DNA of 64,000 bases from an uncultured Cytophagales bacterium (GCA_913057175.1 CAJXNP010000010.1:1-64000); one strand, 5' to 3'; positions 8,186 to 17,678 are shown, numbered from the stretch's first letter. Made by a program: numbers and translations. Notes: a model not told the origin generated them from the letters alone.

Positions 8186-9319
8186 ATGAAGTACTTCACC
8201 ACAATTTTTTTAATTCTGATCATTTGTTCTTGCGGAAAAGTTCAGAAAGATGTTCGCAAACTTAATCGTGAAAAAGAAGAAGTTGAAATCAGCTATGCAA
8301 CAGGTTTTGGGTTAATCAAGTCAGGAGATGACATGATCATTGAGCTATATTCTCCTTTCCAGGACCAAGCCGATACATTAACATTCTTTGTTTCCCGATC
8401 AACCGATATCAATAATCTTCCGGATGAATTCATTCCGATTCCCGCACCTTTGACAAAAATAATATTAATGGCAAGTACTCACTCCGCATACCTGGACGAG
8501 CTGGACAAGATTGACATAGTCAAAGCAATATCCAGCAGGAACTATTTCTATAACCTTAACATTCAGGAAAAAATTGAAAATGAAGAAATTAAGGAAGTAG
8601 GTTATAGTCAGAATATCAATTTTGAGGAGGTCTTGATGATCGACCCCCAGCTAGTTGTGATCAGCGGAATGTCGTCGGCTGACCTGGGAAAATTTTCCAG
8701 CCTCACGGAATCAGGGATAACAATTTTTCCTTCTGCAGAATGGCAGGAAGAACATCCCCTTGGCCGGGCAGAGTGGATCAAAGTATTTGGCGTTTTAACG
8801 GGTCAATTTGAAAAATCTGTTTCCATTTTCAGTGAGATTGAAAGGAATTACAAAAGTCTGATCATCTCTGATTCTGAAAAAACCCATCAACCAAAAGTCA
8901 TTGTCAATGCTCCGTTTAAGGATGTCTGGTGGTTACCGGGTGGAAACAGTTATATGAGCCATCTGCTTGACAATGCCGGTGCAAACTATCCATGGCAACA
9001 AAATGAAAGTACCGGTGGGATACAATCCGACCTGGAGGCTGTATTTTTTGAAGCGGGAGATGCTGATGTATGGATCAATCCCGGAACTTCAAGAAGCGTG
9101 GAAGCACTGAAAGGTACAGACGGAAGATACGAGGAGTTTAAAGCTGTAAAAACAGGCAAAGTTTATAATAACACATTAAGAACCGGAGATTGGGGAGGGA
9201 ATGATTATTTTGAAAATGGAGTCGTTCATCCGGAATGGATCCTGGCAGATCTGATAAAAATCTTTTATCCTGACCAATCAAAAGATCACAATTTTTATTT
9301 TTACGAAAAACTGGAATAA
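8186..9319 (+). CDS. ABC importer substrate-binding lipoprotein (BtuF/FecB type)
   Basis: A 377-residue periplasmic-binding lipoprotein. The signal peptide ends in a lipobox with Cys at 14 or 16 (LIICSC). From about residue 95 it has the helical-backbone binding-protein fold of siderophore/heme/cobalamin importers (PAPLTKIILMASTHSAYLDEL, LMIDPQLVVISG, then DVWWLPGGNSYMSHLLDNAGANYPW). It is the first gene of a four-gene operon with a FecCD permease (5-bp gap), an ATPase and a thiamine-pyrophosphokinase-like gene. The family transports metal chelates or tetrapyrrole-type cofactors; the substrate here cannot be read from sequence. No TonB receptor is adjacent. Confidence 0.8.
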   Translation: MKYFTTIFLILIICSCGKVQKDVRKLNREKEEVEISYATGFGLIKSGDDMIIELYSPFQDQADTLTFFVSRSTDINNLPDEFIPIPAPLTKIILMASTHSAYLDELDKIDIVKAISSRNYFYNLNIQEKIENEEIKEVGYSQNINFEEVLMIDPQLVVISGMSSADLGKFSSLTESGITIFPSAEWQEEHPLGRAEWIKVFGVLTGQFEKSVSIFSEIERNYKSLIISDSEKTHQPKVIVNAPFKDVWWLPGGNSYMSHLLDNAGANYPWQQNESTGGIQSDLEAVFFEAGDADVWINPGTSRSVEALKGTDGRYEEFKAVKTGKVYNNTLRTGDWGGNDYFENGVVHPEWILADLIKIFYPDQSKDHNFYFYEKLE

Positions 9320-9324
9320 GAAAT

Positions 9325-10380
9325 TTGGTCTCGGACAATCATACTTCCTTTTTATTTCTTTCAGGAAGATTTTTCTTTTTGATCCTCATATTAATTGCAC
9401 TATTCAATATCAATTTGTTAGTGGGAAGTGTTTTTATACCCTTTTCTGAATTGTGGAATGCTTTAGCCGGAGATGGGGGATCTGCCTATGAAAAAATCAT
9501 TTATCTGTTCAGGATACCAAAAGCCATCACAGCTTTACTTGCCGGTAGCGCATTGTCCGTATGTGGATTGTTGATGCAAAGTTTGTTTCGAAATCCACTG
9601 GCTGGCCCGTCTGTACTGGGAATTACCTCCGGATCGAGCATTGGAGTTGCCCTGGTTTTATTAGGTTCGGGATACTCTGCCAGCAATTATATCATCAACC
9701 AGATTGACATCGATCTCAGTTTTCTGATCTTCATTGCAGCAAGCGCCGGAGCAGCTTTTATCATGGCAATCATCCTGATCATTGCCAGCAAGATTCAGGA
9801 CAATATCGTTTTGCTTCTGGTCGGAATCATGATCGGGAACATCACGCTTTCTGTTATCAGCATCTGGCAGTACTTTGCCAGGCCTGAGCAAATACAGGAC
9901 TTTTTATTCTGGACACTCGGGAGCTTAAGTGGTGTAAGCAATGAAAAACTAATACTCATGCTCGTTGTCGTGGTCAGCCTTGTGATTCTGGTTTATCTCT
10001 TTTCGAATCAGCTCAATGTCATGCTTACGGGTAAAAATTACGCGACGAGCATGGGTCTGAATTACAAGACCAACCGGTTTATCATCATTTTATTTACAAG
10101 CCTCTTAACCGGTGTAGTGACGGGCTTTTGCGGACCGATCGGATTTGTCGGAATTGCTGTTCCACACATTGCTCGATCCGTTTTTAATACATCTAATCAC
10201 AAAATATTGATCCCGGCGACTGTCATTCTGGGAAGTATTATTTTGTTGTTTTGTGATCTCATCGCTCATTTGCCTGGCAGTCAATATATTTTGCCAATCA
10301 ATGCCGTAACGGCTTTGATTGGATCCCCGATTGTCATTTGGGTGATTATCAGGAATAAAAATATTCACAAAGCTTTTTAA
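9325..10380 (+). CDS. ABC importer permease, FecCD/BtuC family
   Basis: A 351-residue inner-membrane permease with about ten hydrophobic segments. It has the conserved FecCD blocks: RIPKAITALLAGSALSVCG, then GLLMQSLFRNPLAGPSVLGI near residues 85-100, and FCGPIGFVGIAVPHIAR near residue 275. The start is a TTG at 9325, 5 bp after the binding-protein stop; the next in-frame ATG would remove the first membrane segments. The stop is 3 bp before the ATPase start, which indicates tight translational linkage. Confidence 0.85.
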   Translation: MVSDNHTSFLFLSGRFFFLILILIALFNINLLVGSVFIPFSELWNALAGDGGSAYEKIIYLFRIPKAITALLAGSALSVCGLLMQSLFRNPLAGPSVLGITSGSSIGVALVLLGSGYSASNYIINQIDIDLSFLIFIAASAGAAFIMAIILIIASKIQDNIVLLLVGIMIGNITLSVISIWQYFARPEQIQDFLFWTLGSLSGVSNEKLILMLVVVVSLVILVYLFSNQLNVMLTGKNYATSMGLNYKTNRFIIILFTSLLTGVVTGFCGPIGFVGIAVPHIARSVFNTSNHKILIPATVILGSIILLFCDLIAHLPGSQYILPINAVTALIGSPIVIWVIIRNKNIHKAF

Positions 10381-10383
10381 CCG

Positions 10384-11361
10384 ATGCTGGAATTGAATGA
10401 CTTGTATATCGGTTATCACAATGCTTCAGTTGCAGGCCCTGTAGAAGAAAAACTAAACAAAGGAGAGCTTGTCTGTCTACTCGGTCCCAACGGTACCGGA
10501 AAATCAACTTTGCTCAAGACCATCGCCGGATTGATCGATCCGATAGAGGGAAAGATCATTTATGATGGTACCAACTTTTCCCAAATCAAACCCAGGCTTA
10601 AAGCACGGATTTTAAGTGTGGTATTGACGGAATCCCTGGTGATTGGAAATTTCACAGCTTCAGAAATAGTGGAATTGGGACGTTATCCATATACTGGATG
10701 GTGGGGAGGCAAAAAAGAGACAGATGTTCAAATAGCTAAAAATTCTCTCAAGCAAACCCGCATTACACATTTAGCCAATAAACCCATCGCAGAAATGAGC
10801 GATGGAGAAAAGCAAAAAGTAATGATCGCCAGAGCCTTGGCACAGGATACCGATTATATTCTGCTTGATGAACCGACTTCGCATTTGGATTTACCGAGTA
10901 AGATTGAGATCATGACATTGCTTAAAGAATTGGCTCATAATTGGAACAAATCGGTACTTGTCTCTACTCATGATATCAATCTCGCCATTCAGGCTGCTGA
11001 TAAATTCTGGCTTATCAATTCGAAAGGCGAGTTCTTTTCGGGCGTCAACGAAGACCTGATCATTAATGGCCATTTGAATCAATGCTTCGACCTCGAGGAA
11101 AAGAAATTCAATTTTTTGTCAGGAAAGATTTCCTTGCCTGTTCAGGTTGAAGAAGATATTATTTTAAAAGGCTCAGGGCCTATCTACTCCTGGACGAAAC
11201 ATGCCCTGGAAAGAATTGGATATAAGGTGAGTAAAAAATCGGACATTGTAGTAGACGTCGATGACGCCGGTCAATGGATTGTATCGTATGAAAAACGGGA
11301 AGAACAGCTGCATTCTATCTCAGATTTACTAGACCATCTTCATCAGGTAACAAAAAAATAG
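10384..11361 (+). CDS. ABC importer ATP-binding protein with C-terminal extension
   Basis: A 325-residue ATPase of the FecE/BtuD class. Walker A is GPNGTGKST (residues 34-42), the signature is MSDGEKQ (about 138-144; D replaces the usual G), Walker B is YILLDEPTSHLD (about 159-170), and the switch His lies in STHDINL. The transporter ATPase proper ends near residue 245. About 75 further residues (GPIYSWTKHALERIGYKV onward) form a small alpha/beta extension of unknown function, perhaps a regulatory or substrate-sensing domain. It is the third gene of the importer operon. Confidence 0.85.
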   Translation: MLELNDLYIGYHNASVAGPVEEKLNKGELVCLLGPNGTGKSTLLKTIAGLIDPIEGKIIYDGTNFSQIKPRLKARILSVVLTESLVIGNFTASEIVELGRYPYTGWWGGKKETDVQIAKNSLKQTRITHLANKPIAEMSDGEKQKVMIARALAQDTDYILLDEPTSHLDLPSKIEIMTLLKELAHNWNKSVLVSTHDINLAIQAADKFWLINSKGEFFSGVNEDLIINGHLNQCFDLEEKKFNFLSGKISLPVQVEEDIILKGSGPIYSWTKHALERIGYKVSKKSDIVVDVDDAGQWIVSYEKREEQLHSISDLLDHLHQVTKK

Positions 11362-11366
11362 AAAGA

Positions 11367-11993
11367 ATGTCCTCACATCACGTGATCAGGGAAAATCAGG
11401 AAGCATCTGTATTGGTCGATGAGATCAATGAATCCAACCAAGATGTGATGAATAATGCATTTGAATGGAGTCCGATAATCGTCGCCACGGAAAATACTTT
11501 TTCCTGGCTCAATAATTTTGGTTATAAAGTCGATGCCCTTGTTTGCAGACCTGAGTTCAGAGCTCATTACGATCAGGAAATTAATTCACAAAATCCTATT
11601 GAGATAATTGAATGCGACCAGGAGGATGAATTTATAAGCAAAGGAGTCACCTACATCGTTGAACAAAAATCCGGTCAGGCAATTATTTTTTCAGATAAAG
11701 ACTACAATCGCATTTTCAATGATCTCAATGTTCCAAATGAATTAAACATAACCCTGATCAGGAACAATTATAAATACAATCTCATCACCAATCGATCACT
11801 TGATAAATGGCTCCCAAGAGAACTTTGTTTGAGAATAATACCGCTGGGCCCCGGTCAATCTTTTGTAGTCAATTTTCCAAATGGAAAAAGTAAAGATTTA
11901 GTGTTGGGAACTTTAAAAGAAATTGAAGTACAGATCGAAGGAATCCACAAGATCAGCTCAGAAAACCCATTCATTTTCGGAGAGCCTATTTAA
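11367..11993 (+). CDS. Thiamine pyrophosphokinase-like protein
   Basis: A 208-residue protein that I recognise only distantly. The opening SSHHVIRENQEASVL and the tail (EVQIEGIHKISSENPF) resemble a divergent Bacteroidota group usually named thiamine pyrophosphokinase. The middle lacks a clear canonical DGD substrate motif (the equivalent stretch reads DALVCRPEF), so catalysis is uncertain. It is the last gene of the ABC-importer operon (5-bp gap). If the name is right, the importer may carry thiamine or a thiamine precursor; if not, this is an uncharacterised accessory protein. Its 3' end overlaps the convergent prmC by 4 bp. Confidence 0.45.
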   Translation: MSSHHVIRENQEASVLVDEINESNQDVMNNAFEWSPIIVATENTFSWLNNFGYKVDALVCRPEFRAHYDQEINSQNPIEIIECDQEDEFISKGVTYIVEQKSGQAIIFSDKDYNRIFNDLNVPNELNITLIRNNYKYNLITNRSLDKWLPRELCLRIIPLGPGQSFVVNFPNGKSKDLVLGTLKEIEVQIEGIHKISSENPFIFGEPI

Positions 11994-12847
11994 AATCCCG
12001 CCTGTAAAATCCGGTTTTTTCCCTGCATGTCCTGGTGAATGAAAATGCTTCGGTAACCTTTTTCTAAAAGTAGTTGTCGAAGTTCGGCTCCTTTTCCTTC
12101 GTGAATTTCAAAAAACAACCACCCGTTTTCAGCAAGTGATTTCAACCCTAATTCTGCAATTTTATCATAAAATAAAAATGGAGAATTGTCTGGAACAAAA
12201 AGCGCAACTTCCGGCTCATTTTGAACGACATTTTTTGCCATAGAAGTTCTCTCCGAAGAAGGGATATATGGCGGATTGCTAACGATGATATCATATTTTT
12301 TATCGAGCTCATTGACCAATAGGATATCTTGTATAACAAAATCCACATCCGCCAGATTGAGTTTGGCATTCCTTCTAGCTACTTCCAACGCTTCCTCCGA
12401 TACATCCACTGCATCTACCCTTGAATGAATGATCCTTTTTGCCAAAGCAATGGCTATACATCCTGAACCTGTCCCAATATCCAAAATGTGTGGTTTTTCA
12501 GGAGCTATTTCGATGACCAGTCTGACCAATTCTTCCGTTTCAGGTCTCGGGATCAGAACATGATGATTCATATAAAGTTCGAATCCGAAAAAGTCAGCCC
12601 TTTCTAAAATGTATTGCAACGGTTCGTTATTCAAGAGGCGTTCAATTGCTTCATTTAATCTCTTCCCATTCACTTTATCGTGTTGAACCGGACCATCCAA
12701 AATGATATCCGTGCCTGTGAGATTTAGTAAATCCATCAATAAAATCCTGGAAATATTCTCTGCTTCCTTTGCATCGTAAACAGTTGAGATTTTATTTGCT
12801 ATATATTTGTGAAGCGCTTTTGCACTTTTTGGATATTGAAAGCTCAT
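11990..12847 (-). CDS. prmC: Peptide chain release factor N5-glutamine methyltransferase PrmC
   Basis: 285 residues, normal for PrmC/HemK. The N-terminal helical domain carries PLQYILERADFFG, the family's release-factor contact region. The Rossmann methyltransferase domain has the SAM loop DIGTGSGCIAIALA (about residue 120) and the catalytic NPPY motif (about residues 191-194) that binds the substrate glutamine. It methylates the GGQ glutamine of RF1/RF2. It is transcribed divergently from ribD with only 12 bp between the two start codons, so each promoter must lie inside the other gene or further upstream. Confidence 0.95.
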   Translation of the reverse strand: MSFQYPKSAKALHKYIANKISTVYDAKEAENISRILLMDLLNLTGTDIILDGPVQHDKVNGKRLNEAIERLLNNEPLQYILERADFFGFELYMNHHVLIPRPETEELVRLVIEIAPEKPHILDIGTGSGCIAIALAKRIIHSRVDAVDVSEEALEVARRNAKLNLADVDFVIQDILLVNELDKKYDIIVSNPPYIPSSERTSMAKNVVQNEPEVALFVPDNSPFLFYDKIAELGLKSLAENGWLFFEIHEGKGAELRQLLLEKGYRSIFIHQDMQGKNRILQAGF

Positions 12848-12859
12848 TTATAAACTAAT

Positions 12860-13897
12860 TTGGCTGACAAAGATAAAACTTTTATGGAGCGGGCACTGGA
12901 ACTTGCCGTGAACGGAGCAGGAAATGTAAGCCCCAATCCGATGGTAGGCTGCGTGGTGGTTTGGGATGACAAAATCATTGCGGAAGGCTGGCACATGAAG
13001 TACGGATCTCGCCATGCTGAAGTGAATGCAATTAATGCTGTGAAAGATAAAAGCATGCTTGCCGAATCCACTGTTTATGTAACACTCGAACCATGTAATT
13101 TTCACGGCAACACCCCTCCATGTGCTGACCTCCTGGTCAGTTCGAAAGTCAAACGCGTGGTAATTTGCAACCTGGATCCCAATCCGAAAGTATCTGGAGG
13201 TGGAGTTCAAAAGTTAATGGACAATAATATCGAAGTAGAAATAGGGGTTTTGGAAGAGCGTGGAAAAGAAATTAACAAACGTTTTTTCACTTATCATAAT
13301 AAAAAACGGCCATACATAATTCTCAAATGGGCCGAAACTGCAGATGGTTTTATCGCAAAAGAAGATCATGACTCCAAATGGATCTCTAATACATACTCCC
13401 GTCAGCTGGTGCATCAATGGCGGGCTGAGGAGGACGCTATTTTGATAGGAAAAAATACCGCTGAATTTGACAACCCTATGTTAAATGTTCGGGACACTGA
13501 AGGCAAGGACCCGATAAGGATTGTGATCGATCCAAAATTAAAACTTAGTAAAAAGCTTCATCTTTTTGATCAACAACAAACAACACTGGTTTTTAATCTT
13601 GAACGAAATGAAGCTCAACCAAACCTTGAATACATAAAACTCCACCCGGAGCAGATAGAACATCAAATCCTGGACAAACTTTATCTAAGAAAAATTTTAT
13701 CTTTGATTATTGAAGGGGGATCAACAACACTTCAGAAATTTATAGGTATGGGTTTGTGGGATGAAGCACGACTATTTAAATCCAACAAAAAATTTTCGAA
13801 AGGAATAGCTTCCCCACAATTAGACAGATCAGTCCTGAAAACTGTTGAAAACATATTAGACGATCGATTATTTATATATACAAGAAACGATGGCTGA
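12860..13897 (+). CDS. ribD: Bifunctional riboflavin biosynthesis deaminase/reductase RibD
   Basis: A 345-residue two-domain enzyme of the second and third steps of riboflavin synthesis from GTP. The N-terminal cytidine-deaminase-like domain carries the zinc ligands H52-A-E54, C79 and C88 (PC...PPC). The C-terminal reductase domain (from about residue 148) has the KWAETADGFIA and LIIEGGSTT motifs. The start is taken as the TTG at 12860, which puts eight residues before FMERALELA as in relatives; the ATG at 12884 is the alternative. The 3' end overlaps msrC by 8 bp, so the two are co-translated. No other rib genes are in the window. Confidence 0.93.
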   Translation: MADKDKTFMERALELAVNGAGNVSPNPMVGCVVVWDDKIIAEGWHMKYGSRHAEVNAINAVKDKSMLAESTVYVTLEPCNFHGNTPPCADLLVSSKVKRVVICNLDPNPKVSGGGVQKLMDNNIEVEIGVLEERGKEINKRFFTYHNKKRPYIILKWAETADGFIAKEDHDSKWISNTYSRQLVHQWRAEEDAILIGKNTAEFDNPMLNVRDTEGKDPIRIVIDPKLKLSKKLHLFDQQQTTLVFNLERNEAQPNLEYIKLHPEQIEHQILDKLYLRKILSLIIEGGSTTLQKFIGMGLWDEARLFKSNKKFSKGIASPQLDRSVLKTVENILDDRLFIYTRNDG

Positions 13898-14366
13898 GGA
13901 ATTATTTATTAAGGAAACTACGAATAAAGCGGAAAAATACAAGTCCCTTTATCCTCAAATAAAATCATTAATCGAAGACGAAAAAAACGTGATCGCCAAC
14001 CTGGCAAACATCGCTGCCGCATTGAAACAAACCTTTCATTTCCTGTGGTGTGGATTTTACCTTGTTGAGAATGATGAGCTCGTTCTCGGGCCTTTCCAGG
14101 GACCGATAGCATGTACAAGGATCGGATTTGGAAAAGGAGTTTGTGGAACCGCCTGGAAGGAAAAGAAAACGATTATTGTTCCTGACGTGGACAAGTTTCC
14201 GGGACATATCGCATGTAGCTCGCTAACGGGTTCTGAAATCGTAACACCTGTTTTCCAAAACGGAGAGGTGAAGATGGTGTTGGATATTGACAGTGTTGAA
14301 TTAGATCAATTTGACGAGATTGATCAAAAATACCTTGAGCAAATTGCAAATTTGCTAAATCAATAA
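13890..14366 (+). CDS. msrC: Free methionine-(R)-sulfoxide reductase (GAF-type)
   Basis: A 158-residue single-GAF-domain enzyme that reduces free Met-R-sulfoxide. Its cysteines C75 (GPIAC), C85 (GVCGT) and C109 (GHIAC) reproduce the spacing of the three catalytic and resolving cysteines of the E. coli enzyme (10 and 24 residues apart). SEIV and the DID block also fit the family. It overlaps the end of ribD and is probably expressed with it; the link is likely operonic convenience, not pathway. Confidence 0.92.
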   Translation: MAEELFIKETTNKAEKYKSLYPQIKSLIEDEKNVIANLANIAAALKQTFHFLWCGFYLVENDELVLGPFQGPIACTRIGFGKGVCGTAWKEKKTIIVPDVDKFPGHIACSSLTGSEIVTPVFQNGEVKMVLDIDSVELDQFDEIDQKYLEQIANLLNQ

Positions 14367-14462
14367 GTCTTTATTGTAGAGATCGTAATAATTCCACAAC
14401 AATATTGACTTATCTCCCAAATTGGAGTTAATTGTGTCTTTTAATTCATCATTCTACTTCAT

Positions 14463-15683
14463 ATGGATCTTACTCTTCACTCGGAATTCGGCACATTGAA
14501 ATCCGTCATTACTCACAGGCCTGGGCCGGAGATCGAACGACTTACTCCCTATAACACATCGGAATTGCTATTTGAAGATGTCCCCTACCTGGAGGTAATG
14601 CAGAAAGAGCACGATCAGTTTACCACATTAATACGGGAAACCACAGGAGCAACTGTTTATCGCCTCCACGATCTATTGGTAGAAATATTGATCAAGGGAA
14701 GTATACTCTCTGATATTTTCAAGAAAAATCTGAGTCCACATGGATTAGAAAAATATGTTCCGGATATCACCTTCCGATATTCAACCTCTGAATGCGCCAG
14801 CATGCTCATCGCAGGCATAAAGGTGAAAGAGCTAATGAAAAAATTTACATGTCCGGAGCTCGAGAAAATGGATGGTGCAATGTACCTCATCCAACCCTGC
14901 CCCAACCAATATTTCATGCGCGATCCTGCATCGGTTGTCCAAAATGGGGTGATCTGCAGTCAAATGAAGTATCCCAGCCGGCAGCGAGAATCCAACCTCA
15001 TTAAACTGATTTTTGAAAACCATAAGCTTTTTAAAGACTCATTCAGGCAGATCTATCCTACAGATGCAATGAATGACAATATTCCTTCAATCGAAGGTGG
15101 AGATGTGATCGTTCTTTCCAACAAGGCGCTGGCGATAGGATCTTCGGAGCGAACTGATTCTGATGCCATTAAAAAGGTTGCTGCTGCTGTACTGAAAGAT
15201 GAAAAAGTCGAAAGGGTCTATGAGGTCGATCTTCCTCCTAAAAGAAATTTCATGCACCTGGATACGGTATTTACAATCATAGACGAAAATCTGGCCGTTA
15301 CATATCCTGATGCAATGAACTCCGTTCTTCGAACCACGGTTTATCGCAAAGGAAAAGAAGATTCTGATGGAAATATGACGCTCGATGAGGAGGTTATTGA
15401 TGAGTCCATTACCACAGTTCTTAAAAAGGAAATGCCTTACCTGGAGGTCATAGAAACAGGTGCCGGAAATCCGGACTTTTCATCCAAAGAACAATGGTAC
15501 GACGGGGCGAATGTATTCGCAATCGGGCCAAGAAGAGTTATTTCTTACAACAGAAATAAATTTACCAACAGGGCTTTGAGGGAAGCTGGAGTGGAAGTAG
15601 TGGAAACCAGTTCATCTGAATTGTCAAGGGGACTTGGGGGACCGAGATGCATGACCATGCCATTGGAGAGGCAGGTATTTTAA
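14463..15683 (+). CDS. arcA: Arginine deiminase
   Basis: 406 residues, full length. It hydrolyses arginine to citrulline and ammonia. The family landmarks are all present: MRDPAS (about residue 154), the EGGD block, HLDTVFTIID (about residue 270) and the C-terminal nucleophile C396 in GGPRCMTMPLER. There is no arcB, arcC or arcD beside it, so a complete ATP-yielding deiminase pathway is not encoded locally. It overlaps the convergent gene at 15680 by 4 bp. A peptidylarginine-deiminase or amidinotransferase role is unlikely given the ArcA-type C-terminus. Confidence 0.92.
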   Translation: MDLTLHSEFGTLKSVITHRPGPEIERLTPYNTSELLFEDVPYLEVMQKEHDQFTTLIRETTGATVYRLHDLLVEILIKGSILSDIFKKNLSPHGLEKYVPDITFRYSTSECASMLIAGIKVKELMKKFTCPELEKMDGAMYLIQPCPNQYFMRDPASVVQNGVICSQMKYPSRQRESNLIKLIFENHKLFKDSFRQIYPTDAMNDNIPSIEGGDVIVLSNKALAIGSSERTDSDAIKKVAAAVLKDEKVERVYEVDLPPKRNFMHLDTVFTIIDENLAVTYPDAMNSVLRTTVYRKGKEDSDGNMTLDEEVIDESITTVLKKEMPYLEVIETGAGNPDFSSKEQWYDGANVFAIGPRRVISYNRNKFTNRALREAGVEVVETSSSELSRGLGGPRCMTMPLERQVF

Positions 15684-17164
15684 AATTCCACCAGGTAAAA
15701 AGCCCTGCTTTTGGTATTTGCAGGATATCCGCAGATTACCAATGTTCTTTCATCAATCCAGCCACTGTAATTCTTATTGTACATTAAATTCTTATCGATA
15801 AAACTATATCGGTTGATCAGTTCACCGGTGGATGTGTTGATATCGAAACGATAAAAACTATCTCCTCTGGCCTCTTCCTGCGTAACCAGCCGGAGTGTAT
15901 CCCCATACATTTTTGAAAAATAGGATAAACCTAATCCTTTTCCTTTTTCGGACTGAGTTTTATGAATAACCTTATTCCAGATAATTTCACCTACTGAACT
16001 GAGGTTGACTAATATAATATCCTCGCATTCATAATAGACATCTTCCGTTTCTTTCCATTTTAGTGGTTTATTCATTCCTTTTGATAATTCATGATATTCG
16101 GATCGGAATTCCTGATTTTCAATCATACATACCATTTCCCCTTCGCTATTTAAATAAATCTCTGTCATGTAAAAGTTTGACAAATCCTCGGGAGCTTCCA
16201 GAAATCTAGAACGCTGGTTTTCTGTAGTAATTATTTTGTCAAAGTAAGTTTCGAGAATGAACTCCTCATCAAGATCATAGGAATTTGAGAACAAAACAGA
16301 ATTCAATACAACGTTAAAAGACGTGATATTCATGCCCACCATTTCTTCATCAATATTTGCCGCAAGGATAACGGAGTAGGTGCTTATACTTTGTTTCACT
16401 ACAAACATCTGTTGAATCGTATTGGCAGGTCTTTGAAAGGTAAATGATGAATTCAAAACAATAGGTTGATCGGAATTGTCAGGATCAAAAAAATATCCGT
16501 CTATATTAAAAGTGCCTTCATCCGCAACCGCCACAAAGAGCTCACCATCCGAATTCAAATAAACCGTCTTTTTTTTATTGAGGGTTTCAGGTACATTAAT
16601 TTGATATGTATACCGTTTTTGCAGTTCATTTGAATCATACACTTCAAACAAATCCTGCTGGGAATCATCCGACCAGTAATTATATATAACAAATTTATCG
16701 AGATCTTCTGAAAATTTTATCTTTATATCTGAGAGCTCAAATGAGGACTTCAGAATGGTCTCTTTGACTTCAGAAATAAGCTGACCGGAATGAATACTGT
16801 ATGTTCTAACTTCTGCAAAAGCTTCTTTTTCGTGCGCCCAAAACCTAAAAATTATAGCTTTATCTTCTTTCAAAAGCAACTTAGGGAAGCTGCCTCCCCT
16901 TTTATATTCAATTGAAGTACTCCACTTTTCAAAAAAATACTCATCATATCGGATTAACCTGAACCTTCTTTTTCCATCCTCTAACAAAAAAATCATTTGT
17001 TGATCCGGCAGACCAACAATATTGGAAACTTCATACGGAGCAAAGTCTCTTTTGTATTGATAATCACTTTCGGAAATGACAAGTTGAGACCATACTTTGA
17101 TAGGAGAGAAAAAGATACCTGCCAATAAAAAATATCTGATCAGGAGCGGTTGTTTCTTCAGCAC
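15680..17164 (-). CDS. Secreted protein of unknown function
   Basis: A 494-residue protein with an N-terminal signal peptide (hydrophobic about residues 9-20, probable cleavage after VWS). The rest reads as repeated short beta-strand units (for example DEYFFEKWSTSIEYKRGG and KFVIYNYWSDDS) like a beta-propeller, with no enzyme motif I recognise. It lies 55 bp downstream of the LEA-like lipoprotein gene and may be the last gene of the rodA-proximal transcript. The envelope location is inferred from the signal peptide. Confidence 0.7.
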   Translation of the reverse strand: MLKKQPLLIRYFLLAGIFFSPIKVWSQLVISESDYQYKRDFAPYEVSNIVGLPDQQMIFLLEDGKRRFRLIRYDEYFFEKWSTSIEYKRGGSFPKLLLKEDKAIIFRFWAHEKEAFAEVRTYSIHSGQLISEVKETILKSSFELSDIKIKFSEDLDKFVIYNYWSDDSQQDLFEVYDSNELQKRYTYQINVPETLNKKKTVYLNSDGELFVAVADEGTFNIDGYFFDPDNSDQPIVLNSSFTFQRPANTIQQMFVVKQSISTYSVILAANIDEEMVGMNITSFNVVLNSVLFSNSYDLDEEFILETYFDKIITTENQRSRFLEAPEDLSNFYMTEIYLNSEGEMVCMIENQEFRSEYHELSKGMNKPLKWKETEDVYYECEDIILVNLSSVGEIIWNKVIHKTQSEKGKGLGLSYFSKMYGDTLRLVTQEEARGDSFYRFDINTSTGELINRYSFIDKNLMYNKNYSGWIDERTLVICGYPANTKSRAFYLVEF

Positions 17165-17219
17165 TTCGGAGTTGGTAGTAAAACGAAAAGGGAAAATAAG
17201 GAATTAATCTACCTTATTG

Positions 17220-17678
17220 CTATTCAAAGCGAATATTTTCATTGTGATCGATGGGAATGCTAAAATTCATACCATACATTTTTACCTTAATTTTTCCCCT
17301 GAAATGGAATGCTCTTTCGTTTGCAGTATTCCTTACCAAAGCCAACGCATCTTCCAAACCAATATCTTTAAACTTTATTAAGGCCTGAACGGGTACGGTA
17401 AAGTCTTCATACGGCTGAAGTTTCATATCGTACTCCTTTTCAATGGTGGTAAGGTATTTACCATCAACATCAACATCGATATTGACATTTTTCAGGACAA
17501 TCTTGTTTTTGTTGGGGTTAGAAAAATTGGCATCACAGCTCAGGTCGACACTTGAAAAGCCATTCAGGGAAACATTTAGGTTTTCAATACTTTTGAAATC
17601 AGGAGCCATTGGCTTTTCACAACTTGCCATTAACAGGCAAGCCAATGGTATCATAAATATCAATATTCCCTTTCTCAT
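17220..17678 (-). CDS. LEA type 2-like lipoprotein
   Basis: A 152-residue lipoprotein with lipobox LMASC (Cys20). Residues about 30-150 match the LEA14/WHy-type beta-sandwich pattern (LNGFSSVDLSCDANFSNPNKNKIVLKNVNIDVDVDGK, in which a core polar strand alternates with NPN). Such domains are common envelope lipoproteins in Bacteroidota with no fixed function. It lies 12 bp after rodA on the same strand and is probably transcribed with the cell-shape cluster. Confidence 0.7.
   Translation of the reverse strand: MRKGILIFMIPLACLLMASCEKPMAPDFKSIENLNVSLNGFSSVDLSCDANFSNPNKNKIVLKNVNIDVDVDGKYLTTIEKEYDMKLQPYEDFTVPVQALIKFKDIGLEDALALVRNTANERAFHFRGKIKVKMYGMNFSIPIDHNENIRFE

Noticed and set aside
8083-8265. 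Short ORF across the 8106-8138 hairpin
   Set aside because: Its sequence is the terminator stem read as codons and it runs into the binding-protein gene; no good start codon or family resemblance.
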